This document shows, piece after piece, positions 17,939 to 28,803 of a DNA stretch of 64,000 nucleotides. The DNA lies in assembly GCA_903855945.1 (NCBI GenBank), contig CAIOAK010000179.1, forward strand, positions 26,359 through 90,358, given 5' to 3'. Position 1 is the first letter of the stretch; each line of letters opens with the position of its first letter. A program made the translations under genes and the position numbers. The notes under the pieces were generated by a model. The model was not told the DNA's origin. It ran no database searches and saw nothing but the letters and a program-made list of their open reading frames with translations. Origin of the DNA: an uncultured Anaeromyxobacter sp. (GTDB taxonomy: Bacteria; Myxococcota; Myxococcia; Myxococcales; Anaeromyxobacteraceae).

Positions 17939-18478
17939 GTGAAGGCCCGGGCCCGGACGCTCCTCCTGCTCGCGTCGCTCGCCCTCCTCCTCGGCGGGCT
18001 GGTCGCCTGGGCGCTCCTCGGCGTGGAGCGCCCCGACGAGGCGGCCCGCGCCCGCCACGACCGGGAGGCCCGCGCGCTCCCCTTCCGGCCGGGCGACGTG
18101 ACGCTGCTCGAGATCGCCCCGCGGGGGGTCCCCCAGGTGCGATGGACGCGGGTCGAGGGGGGATGGCGCGCCGAGCCATCGGGCGCTGCGGCCCGCGCCG
18201 AGGTGGTGGACGGACTCCTCGAGCGGCTCGCGGAGATGCGCGTGCGGGTCGTCCTGCCGGCGGGCGAGGGCGGGCTCGCCTCCCGGGGTCTCGACCCTCC
18301 CGCATCCCGCGTCGCCCTCACCCTCCGGGATGGCTCGACCCGGGCGCTCGACCTCGGGGACGAGAACGGCTTCGACCGGACGCGGAACGCCCGGCGAGGC
18401 GGCGAGATCCTGCTGGTCGAGGGGGTCCCGTCGGTGCTCTTCGACCCTGCGCCGGATCGGGCGATCGCCGCGCCCTGA
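17939..18478 (+). CDS. DUF4340-type membrane-anchored protein
   Basis: 179 residues from GTG two bases after the GldG-like stop. One N-terminal membrane anchor ([20 protein letters not shown]) is followed by a periplasmic domain: [52 protein letters not shown]. These are the features of one DUF4340 repeat, a family regularly encoded after GldG-like genes. It is shorter than typical two-repeat members. Function unknown, probably an accessory of the exporter. Confidence 0.75.
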   Translation: MKARARTLLLLASLALLLGGLVAWALLGVERPDEAARARHDREARALPFRPGDVTLLEIAPRGVPQVRWTRVEGGWRAEPSGAAARAEVVDGLLERLAEMRVRVVLPAGEGGLASRGLDPPASRVALTLRDGSTRALDLGDENGFDRTRNARRGGEILLVEGVPSVLFDPAPDRAIAAP

Positions 18479-18522
18479 ACGGCCCCAGCGCGGCCGTCCG
18501 GCGAGCGGTCCCGGGGATGCGC

Positions 18523-18551
18523 TTGATCTTCCGGGGGCTTGCCCTTATCTT
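18523..18551 (+). promoter_or_regulatory. Putative rpoZ promoter
   Basis: TTGATC (18523-18528), 17-base spacer, TATCTT (18546-18551). About 39 bases later is the rpoZ ATG, preceded by a GAGAGG ribosome site. The element lies just past the DUF4340 stop. Confidence 0.5.
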
Positions 18552-18590
18552 CCCGGTCCCCGAACATCCGTTTGCGAGAGGTTCCGAGCG

Positions 18591-18851
18591 ATGGCACGTG
18601 TCACAGTGGAAGACTGCCTCCCCATGGTGGACAACCGGTTCGCCCTGGTCCTCCTCGCCACGAAGCGCACCCGCCAGCTGATGGCAGGGGCTCGCCCGCT
18701 GCTCGCGACCAGCCGAAACAAGGCCACCGTGCAGTCGCTCCGTGAGATCGCCACCGGGAAGGTCCGCTTCGATCGTTCGGTGCGCGATGCCCTGGCCGGC
18801 AAGTTCGACCGGGAGAAGCCGGTGGCTTCCTCCACCCCGTCCCGCAAGTAG
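18591..18851 (+). CDS. rpoZ: DNA-directed RNA polymerase omega subunit
   Basis: 86 residues. [20 protein letters not shown] followed by [16 protein letters not shown], then [16 protein letters not shown], is the omega signature; it aids assembly of the beta-prime subunit. The tail is Ser/Pro/Lys-rich. The usual neighbours gmk and spoT are absent; here it stands alone ahead of groESL with its own promoter. Confidence 0.93.
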   Translation: MARVTVEDCLPMVDNRFALVLLATKRTRQLMAGARPLLATSRNKATVQSLREIATGKVRFDRSVRDALAGKFDREKPVASSTPSRK

Positions 18852-18955
18852 CGCCCCGTTCCCCGAGCGGCGCGGCGAGCACTCATCTGGGTAGACTGCC
18901 AGATTGAGATTGTAACTACCTGATTTTACTGTTGTTTCTAGTTTCGTTCCGCGGG

Positions 18956-18983
18956 TTGACACCCGCCGGCGCGTGATTACACT
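18956..18983 (+). promoter_or_regulatory. Putative groESL promoter with A/T-rich upstream tract
   Basis: TTGACA (18956-18961), 16-base spacer, TACACT (18978-18983). The 50 bases upstream (about 18900-18950) are unusually A/T-rich for this genome and could act as an UP-type element. A CIRCE repeat (TTAGCACTC-N9-GAGTGCTAA) was looked for and is absent, so HrcA control is not indicated. The transcript would have a leader of about 105 bases before the groES ATG. Confidence 0.5.
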
Positions 18984-19096
18984 CCACTCGCTCGTTGGCA
19001 GACGGGTCATCCGACTGCCAGGAGCCAAATCGTTCCAACCGGTTTCCGCGCCTCCCCAGGGACTCGCGCGGATTCGTTCGAAAGAGGAGAGAACAC

Positions 19097-21068
<1,972 letters not shown>

Positions 21069-21103
21069 CCACCGGTCTCCGGACCGGAACGATGAGATTC
21101 GGA

Positions 21104-21136
21104 GGGCCGTCGGGAAACCGGCGGCCCTTTCCTTTT
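21104..21136 (+). terminator. Intrinsic terminator after groEL
   Basis: GGGCCG-T-CGG, loop GAAA, CCG-G-CGGCCC (21104-21127), a nine-pair stem with one T-G pair and a stable GNRA tetraloop, followed by TTTCCTTTT. It lies 35 bases after the groEL stop and is the clearest intrinsic terminator in the window. Confidence 0.85.
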
Positions 21137-21171
21137 CCCCGGGCGCCGATCCGTGGTTTCTTTCGGGCGCC

Positions 21172-24100
21172 ATGAACGCCCTCCTCCTCGCGATCGCCCT
21201 CGCAGCCCCGGCCGCGGCCCCGCAGCTCCTCGCCCTCTCCCCCTCCGGGTGGACCGCCACGGGCGGCGGCGAGGTCGCGCGCACCGGGTCCGTCACCCTC
21301 GCGGCTCCGGCGGGCGGTGGCGAAACGAGCGCCCTCTCCGCCCCGGTGGCGCTGTCGGTGGGGCGGCTCTACCGGATCTCGGCCGACGTGGAGACCCGCG
21401 GCGTGACCGTGGATCCGGTGGGGCGCTACCCCACGCCGGTCGGCGCCTGCATCGCCATGAAGAGCTTCCCCTTCACGAACTGCTCGGCGTCGCTGGCCGG
21501 CGACGCCCGGCGGCGCGTCGAGCTGCTCTTCTTCGCCACCACGGCCCAGGACCGCGTGGCGCTCCACCTGGGGCGGAACGGCAAGGCCACCGGCTCCGCC
21601 ACCTTCTCCGCCGTCCGGCTGGAGGAGGTCCCCGACGTCACCGCCTACATCCCGCTCGCCCAGGTGCGCTGGTCGGGGCCGGGGTTCCGCTACGAGGACG
21701 GCGGCTGGATCTTCGTCCACGTGGAGGGGGAGCCCTACCCGCGCGGGCGCCAGTACGGCGAGCTCGTCGCCTCCGAGCTGGCCCGGTATCTCGAGAAGCT
21801 CGCCACCCTGCAGGACCGCTCCGACCCGGAGAAGGGCTGGAACGGGCTGCGCAAGCTGGCCGACGCGCTGATGCTCCGGCGCTTCGACCCCGAGTACCTG
21901 GAGGAGATGAAGGGGATCGCCGACGGGGCGGCGAAGGGGGGCGCGAAGTTCAAGGGGCGTCCGATCGACCTGCTCGACGTGGTCACGCTGAACAGCGCGG
22001 TGGACCTCTCCCAGCTCGACGAGGCCCTGCACGTCTCCCCCACCGCCGTCACCGGCAAGGCCTTCCTCTCCGCCGACGACGAGACCGACCCGGCGGCCAC
22101 CGCCAAGGACCGCTGCTCCTCCTTCGTGGCCACGAGGAGCGCCACCCCCGACGGGCGCTTCGTCATGGGGCAGCTCTTCATGTGGAACGGCTACAGCGGC
22201 ATCCACTGGGACGTCATGCTCGACGTGGTCCCGACGAAGGGGCGTCGCGTGGTGCTGCAGACCTTCCCGGGCGGCATCCACTCCGGCTCCGACTGGTACC
22301 TGAACGACGCGGGGATCGTCATCGGAGAGACCACCGTGGGGCAGACCCCCTTCGCACCGGAGGGTACGCCGCAGTCCAACCGGGCGCGCAAGGCGGCCCA
22401 GTACGGCACCTCCATCGACGAGGTGGCCCGCATCCTCCGCGAACGGAACAACGGCCTCTACACGAACGACTGGACCATCGCCGACGCCAAGACCGACGAG
22501 GGGGCCGACCTCTTGCTGGGGACGACCGCCTGGAAGCTCTGGCGCACCGGCAGCCCCGGCCACGCCGGCGACACACCGGGCGGCCTCACGGACTTCGTGT
22601 GGGCCAACAACAACACCCGTGACCCGGAGGTGCGGCGCGAGTACGCGCGGGCCACCGACGGCGTCCCCGCCGACATGGCCTTCAACGCCTGGAACCGGGA
22701 CATCGCCTTCTGGAGGTTCTACGAGACGTACGGCAAGGGGAAGATCGACCTCGAGGCGGCGGTGCGCCTCTTCGCCTCCTCCCCGGTGAACCGGCCGCAC
22801 GCCTGCGACGGCAAGCTCACCACCGGCGAGATGGCCGACCGGCTCGTCTTCATCGCCCACTACGGGAAGACCACCCTGCGCGAGAAGTGGGTGGGGAGCC
22901 GCTTCATCCCCGATCTGCCCAACGCCGTCCCCCATTTCACCCTGGGTTACACGACCTTCAGCCCGATCTTCGTGGCCGACGGACTGAAGGCGGCGCGCGC
23001 CCGGGCCGGGAAGACCGCGGCGCCCCCGGCGGAGGGAAAGCCGGACGTCACCGCGCTGAAGGCGGAGCTCTCCTTCGAGCGGAAGCTGCTCTGGGAGGGC
23101 ACCCTCTTCCCCGCCTCCGACGCCGACAACTGGCTCACCAGCGGCTCGGCCGCCTACTGGGCCATCTTGAAGAAGCTCCCCGACGAGCCGGTGAAGGCGC
23201 TGGAGTGGATCCGGGAGGCCCTCTCCGACGCCGACCTGCGGCTCGCCTGGCTCACCGCGCGGGAGCCGGTGGTGGCCCCGGCGGCCAGCCGCTCGGCCTA
23301 CGACGGATACGCCCCGTACGGCGTCCCCCGCATCCGCGGCACCTTCGCCCTGCACCAGCTCCGGCTCGCCGCGGGCAACGCCGCCTTCTCCCGGATCCTG
23401 CGGGCGGCGGTGGAGCGGTCGGCCGTGAAGCCCATGACCACCGCTCGCTTCGTCGCGCTGGCCTCGGAGATCGCCGGCAAGGACATGGGGCCGGTGCTCT
23501 CCCCGTGGGTCGAACGTTCCGACCTGCCCGATCCGGTGGTCTCGGCGATCGCCGTGAAGACCGGTGACGCCTGGACACTCACGGTGAAAGTGACCCACGG
23601 CCGCCCCTGGCGCTACGCGGCCGCGCTCGCGGTCACCGGCGAGAAGGGGATCCGCTACGAACGGGTGGAGGTGACGAAGGAGGCGGAGACCTTCACCTTC
23701 CCGGCGAAGGAGAAGCCGCTGCGCGTCGCCTTCGACGCGGCGGCCGACGTGCCGGTGGCCCGGGACGGCGGCATCGCCCTCACCTCGGTGCTCGACGACT
23801 TCTCGGCGCTGCTCTGGGTGCGGGGGACCTCGCGCGAGGTGGAGGCCAACCGGACGCTCTCGCTGCTGTGGCGGGAGGTCGTGGCCGACGCCTCGGTGGA
23901 GGTGCTGCCGCCGCTCCTCTCCGACGCCGAGGTCTCCGACGCCGACCTCGCCTCCCACGACCTCGAGGTGGTGGGCGGGCCGGAGGACAACGCGGTGGCG
24001 GCCCGCATGGCCGCCTCGTGGAAGCTCCCGCTCGAGACGGGCAAGGGCTACTTCCGCTGGCAGGGGCGGACCTACGCCCGCCCCGAGGACGGCCTGGCGG

Positions 24101-24294
24101 TGGCCTTCCCGAACCCGTGGAATCCGAAGCGGACCGCCTTCCTCTACCTCGCCAACACGAAGGTCCAGGAGTGGCGGATGCTCCGCAGCTGGCAGCGGAG
24201 CGCACCGAGCTGGGTCCTCTGGAAGGAGGGGGAGGTGGCGGCCAAGGGCTGGCTCGGCGCCGCCCGGCTCGACGTCCCGGTGACGGTGGAGTGA
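21172..24294 (+). CDS. Large secreted C45/phospholipase B-like Ntn hydrolase
   Basis: 1040 residues. Residues 1-16 form a signal peptide (LLLAIALAAPAAA). About 25-165 is a beta domain. From about 180 the C45 layout starts: VEGEPYPRGRQYGELV, a helical segment, then KDRCSSFVAT with Cys315 as the probable autocatalytic nucleophile, followed by GRFVMGQLFMWNGY, FPGGIHSGSDWYLNDAGIVIGETT, and LYTNDWTIADAKTDEGADL. These resemble acyl-transferase (AAT) and phospholipase B-like proteins that self-cleave before Cys. The last ~350 residues form a separate extension with ankyrin-free beta-rich character. Predicted to act on amides or lipids outside the cytoplasm; substrate unknown. Confidence 0.72.
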   Translation: MNALLLAIALAAPAAAPQLLALSPSGWTATGGGEVARTGSVTLAAPAGGGETSALSAPVALSVGRLYRISADVETRGVTVDPVGRYPTPVGACIAMKSFPFTNCSASLAGDARRRVELLFFATTAQDRVALHLGRNGKATGSATFSAVRLEEVPDVTAYIPLAQVRWSGPGFRYEDGGWIFVHVEGEPYPRGRQYGELVASELARYLEKLATLQDRSDPEKGWNGLRKLADALMLRRFDPEYLEEMKGIADGAAKGGAKFKGRPIDLLDVVTLNSAVDLSQLDEALHVSPTAVTGKAFLSADDETDPAATAKDRCSSFVATRSATPDGRFVMGQLFMWNGYSGIHWDVMLDVVPTKGRRVVLQTFPGGIHSGSDWYLNDAGIVIGETTVGQTPFAPEGTPQSNRARKAAQYGTSIDEVARILRERNNGLYTNDWTIADAKTDEGADLLLGTTAWKLWRTGSPGHAGDTPGGLTDFVWANNNTRDPEVRREYARATDGVPADMAFNAWNRDIAFWRFYETYGKGKIDLEAAVRLFASSPVNRPHACDGKLTTGEMADRLVFIAHYGKTTLREKWVGSRFIPDLPNAVPHFTLGYTTFSPIFVADGLKAARARAGKTAAPPAEGKPDVTALKAELSFERKLLWEGTLFPASDADNWLTSGSAAYWAILKKLPDEPVKALEWIREALSDADLRLAWLTAREPVVAPAASRSAYDGYAPYGVPRIRGTFALHQLRLAAGNAAFSRILRAAVERSAVKPMTTARFVALASEIAGKDMGPVLSPWVERSDLPDPVVSAIAVKTGDAWTLTVKVTHGRPWRYAAALAVTGEKGIRYERVEVTKEAETFTFPAKEKPLRVAFDAAADVPVARDGGIALTSVLDDFSALLWVRGTSREVEANRTLSLLWREVVADASVEVLPPLLSDAEVSDADLASHDLEVVGGPEDNAVAARMAASWKLPLETGKGYFRWQGRTYARPEDGLAVAFPNPWNPKRTAFLYLANTKVQEWRMLRSWQRSAPSWVLWKEGEVAAKGWLGAARLDVPVTVE

Positions 24295-24299
24295 GCCGG

Positions 24300-24989
24300 A
24301 TGTCCGGCGTACCGGACGTGAAGGGGGCCTTCGACGCCGCGGCTCCCGGCTACGACGCCCTGCGACGGCAGCTCATCCCCTGCTTCGACGATTTCTACGG
24401 TGCCGCGGTGGACGGGCTCGGGTTCCGGCGAGGCGCCGCCCCGCGCATCCTCGACCTCGGGGCGGGGACCGGGCTCCTCTCGGAGCTCGTGCTCCGCCGC
24501 TGGCCCCGCGCGCGGCTCGCGCTCGTCGATCTCTCCACCGACATGCTCGACCGGGCCCGGGCACGCTTCGAGGGCCGCGCCGCCCGGGTGGAGATCCGGA
24601 CGGCCGACTACCTCCGGGACCCGCTGGGCGGCCCCTTCGACGCGGTGATCTCGGCCCTCTCCATCCACCACCTGCCCGACGCGGGGAAGCGGACGGTCTT
24701 CCGGCGCGCCTTCGCGGCGCTGCGCCCGGGAGGGGTCTTCGTGGACGCCGACAACGTCCTCGCCCCGACGGCGGGACTCGCCGCCCGCGACCGCCGCTCC
24801 TGGATCGCGCGCATCCGGGAGAGCGGCATCGGCGAGGCCGACCTGGCCGCGGCGCTGCTGCGCACCCGGCTCGACCGGCTCTCCCCGCTGGCGGACCAGC
24901 TCACCTGGCTCCGGCGCGCCGGCTTCGTGGACGTGGACTGCAGCTACAAGTGGCTCCACTTCGCCGTGTTCGGCGGGCGGCGATCGTAG
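24300..24989 (+). CDS. Class I SAM-dependent methyltransferase
   Basis: 229 residues. AFDAAAPGYDALRRQLIPCFDDFY opens it; motif I ILDLGAGTGLLSELVL (about 50-65), acidic motif LALVDLSTDMLDRAR, and the FDAVISALSIHHLPDAGKRTVFRRAFAALRPGGVFVD stretch (given here as separate motifs IHHLP and LRPGGVFVD) are those of small-molecule methyltransferases of the UbiE/Tam type. Substrate unknown. It begins five bases after the hydrolase stop, so the two are probably cotranscribed, and ends 10 bases from a convergent lipoprotein gene. Confidence 0.85.
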   Translation: MSGVPDVKGAFDAAAPGYDALRRQLIPCFDDFYGAAVDGLGFRRGAAPRILDLGAGTGLLSELVLRRWPRARLALVDLSTDMLDRARARFEGRAARVEIRTADYLRDPLGGPFDAVISALSIHHLPDAGKRTVFRRAFAALRPGGVFVDADNVLAPTAGLAARDRRSWIARIRESGIGEADLAAALLRTRLDRLSPLADQLTWLRRAGFVDVDCSYKWLHFAVFGGRRS

Positions 24990-24998
24990 GAAGCGGCG

Positions 24999-26084
24999 TC
25001 AGGTTCCCCGACCCTTCCGGCGCACCGCCCAGCCGAGGAGTGCGAAGACGGCGACCGCCGCCCCGAGCAGGATCGCGATCCGGGTCACCGCGCGGTCCAC
25101 CACCTCCCCGGCCCGCCGGGCCGCCTCCTCGGCGGCGTGGTCCACGAGCCGCTGCGCATCGGCCATGAACGCGGTTCGCTCCCGCCGCACGAAGGCCTCC
25201 ACCTCGGTCCGCTCCCGTTCGAGGAGGCGCGCCACCTCGACCCGCTCGATGTCGATCGCCCGCACGAGCTGGACGCGCTGCTCCTCGGCGAAGACCTCGA
25301 GCCCGGCCTTCCCCAGCCAGGTGAGCATGTCGTCGAACTTTTCGAGCGCCTGGGCGCCCCGCGTCAGCGCGATGTCGAGGCGCGGGTCGATGAGGTCCAT
25401 GTACGTGAGCTCGGCCTGCCAGGTGGCCTGGCGGGGAAGCACGACCGGGAGGTAGTCCATCCGGGCGACGAGCCCGTCGAGGTCCTCGTTCATTCGCCCC
25501 GCCACCACCAGCACGCCGAGCTCCTCGGTGGGGGTCACCGTGGAGAGGTACTGCTCGACCCCGTCCCGGGTGGCGAAGGTGCTCTGGACCGGGTGCTCGT
25601 CGGCCCAGCGCTCGAGCATGGCCCGAACCTTCTTGAGGTCCCGGCCCGGGGCCGCCCAGGCGACGATCTCCTGGACCCTCGACTCCAGATCGATGGCCGT
25701 GGCGAGCACCTGCGGGGAGCCCGGCCCCATCGTCGCCTTGCCCTGCGGGGAGCGGAGGTATCCCTCCACCTGGAGCAGGAGCGTCCAGGTGTCGAGGAGC
25801 GCCACCATGGGGCGCTGGTTGAAGAGCGTTCGGTAGAGGGCCGGGACGACGTTGATCTTCCAGACCAGCAAACGCCGCTGTACCGCCGGGTCGGTGCTCG
25901 CGGCGCGGGCGCTGTCGGCGGCCTGCTCCATGAGCCCCGTGAAGGGGATGACCTCGGAGCGCAGGCGGGTCCGGAGCGCCTCGGAGGAGACCTTCACCCC
26001 CTGCTGCTCCATGAATTCCGACTGGACGGGCACGGTCGCGCAGGCGACCGTCAGAAGCGCGGCGGCGAGAAGGAAACCCCTCAC
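24999..26084 (-). CDS. Probable lipoprotein with C-terminal membrane helix, unknown
   Basis: 361 residues. N-terminal lipobox LLTVACA (Cys15) predicts a lipoprotein. The body is mostly helical and charged; about residues 260-320 are a long coiled-coil-like stretch (ERVEVARLLERERTEVEAF, EAARRAGEVVDRAV). One membrane helix (IAILLGAAVAVFALLGWAV) and a basic tail RRKGRGT close it. An anchor at both ends would place the helical body in the periplasm. No family recognised. It ends convergent to the methyltransferase and lies upstream-facing of the liv operon end. Confidence 0.65.
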   Translation of the reverse strand: MRGFLLAAALLTVACATVPVQSEFMEQQGVKVSSEALRTRLRSEVIPFTGLMEQAADSARAASTDPAVQRRLLVWKINVVPALYRTLFNQRPMVALLDTWTLLLQVEGYLRSPQGKATMGPGSPQVLATAIDLESRVQEIVAWAAPGRDLKKVRAMLERWADEHPVQSTFATRDGVEQYLSTVTPTEELGVLVVAGRMNEDLDGLVARMDYLPVVLPRQATWQAELTYMDLIDPRLDIALTRGAQALEKFDDMLTWLGKAGLEVFAEEQRVQLVRAIDIERVEVARLLERERTEVEAFVRRERTAFMADAQRLVDHAAEEAARRAGEVVDRAVTRIAILLGAAVAVFALLGWAVRRKGRGT

Positions 26085-26093
26085 GCCGTCATC

Positions 26094-26810
26094 CTAACCC
26101 AGGTAGGCCGCGACCACCCGCTCGTGTGCGCGCAGCTCGTCCGGCGTCCCCTCGATGGCGATCGTCCCCCGCTCCATCACGTAGGCGTAGTCGGCCACCT
26201 GGAGGGCGGCGCGGGCGAACTGCTCGACGAGCAGCATGGTCATCCCCTCGGCCTTCAGCCGCGCGATGGTGCGGAAGACCTCCTGCACGATCACCGGGGC
26301 GAGCCCCATCGAGGGCTCGTCGAGCAGCATCACCTTGGGCCGGGCCATGAGCGCGCGCCCGATGGCGAGCATCTGCTGCTCGCCGCCGGAGAGCGTCCCG
26401 GCCGGCTGCTTGCGCCTCTCCTTCAGCCGCGGGAAGAGCTCGTAGACCCGCTCCAGATCGTCCGCGGCCTTGGCGTGGAAGCCGACGAAGTGGGGCAGGC
26501 GCCGGTAGGCGCCGAGCAGCAGGTTGTCCTCGGTGGAGAGCGGACCGAACACCTTCCGCCCCTCCGGCGAGTGGGCGAGCCCCATCTGCGCGATCTGCGA
26601 GGCCTCCATCCCCTGCACCGGCGTGCCGTCGAGGATCACCTCGCCCTTCGACGGGCGGAGCAGGCCCGAGACGGCCCGCATGGTGGTGGTCTTGCCGGCC
26701 CCGTTGGCGCCGATGAGCGCCACCACGGTCCCGGCCTTCACCTCGAGCGAGGTGCCGACCAGCACCTCGCTGAGGCCGTATCCTGCGTGAAGGTTCCGGA
26801 CGACGAGCAT
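26094..26810 (-). CDS. livF: Branched-chain amino-acid ABC transporter ATPase LivF
   Basis: 238 residues. NLHAGYGLSEVL, Walker A GANGAGKTT, AHSPEGRKVFGPLSTEDNL, signature LSGGEQQMLAIGRALM and Walker B VMLLDEPSMGLAP are textbook LivF. It energises uptake with the LivG half of the fused protein at 26824. Last gene of the minus-strand livK-H-MG-F operon. Confidence 0.93.
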   Translation of the reverse strand: MLVVRNLHAGYGLSEVLVGTSLEVKAGTVVALIGANGAGKTTTMRAVSGLLRPSKGEVILDGTPVQGMEASQIAQMGLAHSPEGRKVFGPLSTEDNLLLGAYRRLPHFVGFHAKAADDLERVYELFPRLKERRKQPAGTLSGGEQQMLAIGRALMARPKVMLLDEPSMGLAPVIVQEVFRTIARLKAEGMTMLLVEQFARAALQVADYAYVMERGTIAIEGTPDELRAHERVVAAYLG

Positions 26811-26823
26811 TCGCGTCTCCTCG

Positions 26824-28791
26824 TCAGCCGCCGGCCGGCTCGGGCGCGAGCGGGTGGGTGTCCGGATCGCCGGGCGCGTCCGACCCCAGGTAGGCCTCGA
26901 CCACCTTGGGGTGGCGCTTCACCTCTGCGGGCGTGCCCTCGGCGATGAGCTTCCCCCCGTCGAGGGCGGTCACGACGTCGCAGAGCTCGGTCACCACGTC
27001 CATGTGGTGCTCGATGAGGATGATGGTGATGCCGCGCTGGTGGATCTTGCGGATGATCTCGACCTGCTTCACCACGTCGGGGTGGGCGAGGCCAGCGGCC
27101 GGCTCGTCGAGGATGAGCACCTCGGGGCGCCGGGCCAGCGCCCGGGCGATCTCCAGGAAGCGCTGGGCGCCGTAGGTGAGGTCCTTGGCGGGCTTGCGGG
27201 CCTGGTCCCCGAGCCCCACGAACGCGAGCAGCGCCAGCGCGTCGGCCTGGGCGCGACGCTCCTCGCGCCGGGCGAACCCGAGCAGCACGAGCGGGAGCGG
27301 CACCCGGTAGACCCCGCGGAGCGCCACCATCACGTTCTCCAGCGCCGTCATGCCGCTGAAGAGCTGCAGGTTCTGGAAGGTGCGGGCCACGCCCGCCCGT
27401 GCCGCGGCGAACAGGCTCCCCACCGGGAGCGCCTTGCCGCCGAGGAGCATCGTCCCCTCGGTGGGCGTGTAGAGCCCAGACACCACGTTCACGACCGTAC
27501 TCTTGCCGGAGCCGTTCGGCCCGATGAGGCCGTGGACGCTGCCGGCCTTGACCCGGATGGTGAGCCCGTCGACGGCCTTCACGCCGCCGAACCAGCGCTT
27601 GAGGTCCCGGATCTCCAGCGCATCGCCGGTGCCCGCCGGGCGCGCCGGGAGCACCGCGTCGAGAGATGACGGGGCCGGGAGCGGCGGCGGCTCGACCCGG
27701 AAGAGGCGGGCCAGGAAGGAGGTGGCAAAGCCCATGAGCCCCTCGGGGAGCCCCACCACCACCGAGAAGAGCATCAGCGCGAAGATGGCCTTGCGCCAGT
27801 CCTCGGTGTTCTTCACGAGCAGGCTCCCGCCGAGGAGCGTGGCCGTGGCCACGATGGGCGAGAAGGCCTGGAAGGCCCGCAGCCGGCGACTGGTCATCCC
27901 ACGGATGCCCGCGAAGAGCGCCACGGCGAGGCCGGCCGCCGAGAAGGCCTGGAAGAGGAACTTGTTCGAGAGCAGGTTGGGGAGCAGGGCCACGAGCGCC
28001 GCGCCGACCACGGCGCCCCAGAGGCTCTTGCGCCCGCCCAGCACCACCCCGAGCAGCAGGATGACGGTGAGCTCGTAGACGAAGACGGTGGGCTGGAGGT
28101 ACTGGAAGTTGAAGGCGTAGAGCGCGCCGGCCAGTCCGCCCAGGCCCGAGCCGAGCGCGAAGCCGGCCACCTTGTGGCGGTAGGTGCCCACGCCCATGGC
28201 GTCGGTGGCGATGGGGCTGTCCCGCAGCGCCTCGAAGGCCCGCCCCCACTGCGAGGAGAGCAGGTTGCGCATGGCCATCCAGACCAGCGCGAGCAGCAGC
28301 ATGCACAGCCAGTAGAACTCGCGCGAGGTGAGCGCGAATCCGAGGAGCGGCGGGCGCGGCACCGGGAGTCCCTGCGCGCCGAGCGTGAGGTGCTCCCACT
28401 CGTTCAGCACCATGGTGGTGAGCGCGGTGAAGGAGAGCGTGGCGAGAGCGAACTGGGGCCCCTCGAGCCGCAACGCCGGGAGCGCCAGCAGCGCGCCGAT
28501 CACGGTGCAGACCAGCGTGGCCAGCACGATGGCCATGGGGACGCCCAGGCCGAGCCGGATGACGCCGATGCCGGCGGCGTAGCCGCCCAGCCCCAGGAAG
28601 GCGGCCTGTGCGAGGTTCACCTGGCCGAGGTAGCCGACGGTGACGTCGAGGCCGATGAGCAGGATGCCGTAGATGGCGAGCAGGGTGAGCAGGCCGAGCG
28701 CGTAGCTCGAGGTCACGAAGAGCGGCAGCACCGCCAGCAGCGTGAACATCGCCAGTTCGGAACCGCGGACGAGGAGGAGGCGCTTGAGCAC
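26824..28791 (-). CDS. Fused branched-chain amino-acid ABC permease-ATPase (LivM-LivG)
   Basis: 655 residues in one frame. Residues 1-~370 are a LivM permease with about ten helices, including YLGQVNLAQAAFLGLGGYAAG and GRAFEALRDSPIATDAMGV. After a Pro-rich linker (PPPLPAPSS), residues ~395-640 are a LivG ATPase: GPNGSGKST, ARTFQNLQLFSGMTALENVM, a modified signature LTYGAQRFLEIARAL (Tyr-Gly-Ala in place of Ser-Gly-Gly), VLILDEPAAGL, and IEHHMDVV. Separate livM and livG genes are the norm, but fusions are known. Flanked by livH and livF at 13-base gaps. Confidence 0.9.
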   Translation of the reverse strand: MLKRLLLVRGSELAMFTLLAVLPLFVTSSYALGLLTLLAIYGILLIGLDVTVGYLGQVNLAQAAFLGLGGYAAGIGVIRLGLGVPMAIVLATLVCTVIGALLALPALRLEGPQFALATLSFTALTTMVLNEWEHLTLGAQGLPVPRPPLLGFALTSREFYWLCMLLLALVWMAMRNLLSSQWGRAFEALRDSPIATDAMGVGTYRHKVAGFALGSGLGGLAGALYAFNFQYLQPTVFVYELTVILLLGVVLGGRKSLWGAVVGAALVALLPNLLSNKFLFQAFSAAGLAVALFAGIRGMTSRRLRAFQAFSPIVATATLLGGSLLVKNTEDWRKAIFALMLFSVVVGLPEGLMGFATSFLARLFRVEPPPLPAPSSLDAVLPARPAGTGDALEIRDLKRWFGGVKAVDGLTIRVKAGSVHGLIGPNGSGKSTVVNVVSGLYTPTEGTMLLGGKALPVGSLFAAARAGVARTFQNLQLFSGMTALENVMVALRGVYRVPLPLVLLGFARREERRAQADALALLAFVGLGDQARKPAKDLTYGAQRFLEIARALARRPEVLILDEPAAGLAHPDVVKQVEIIRKIHQRGITIILIEHHMDVVTELCDVVTALDGGKLIAEGTPAEVKRHPKVVEAYLGSDAPGDPDTHPLAPEPAGG

Positions 28792-28803
28792 GGTTCGGCC
28801 TCC

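Noticed and set aside
16229..18305. Long open frames on both strands over the GldG-like gene
   Set aside because: Low-complexity Arg/Ala/His-rich translations with no motifs; the GldG-like reading has family signatures and the right codon bias.
18852..19096. CIRCE/HrcA operator before groES
   Set aside because: GAGCACTC-like words occur, but the required TTAGCACTC-N9-GAGTGCTAA inverted repeat is absent.
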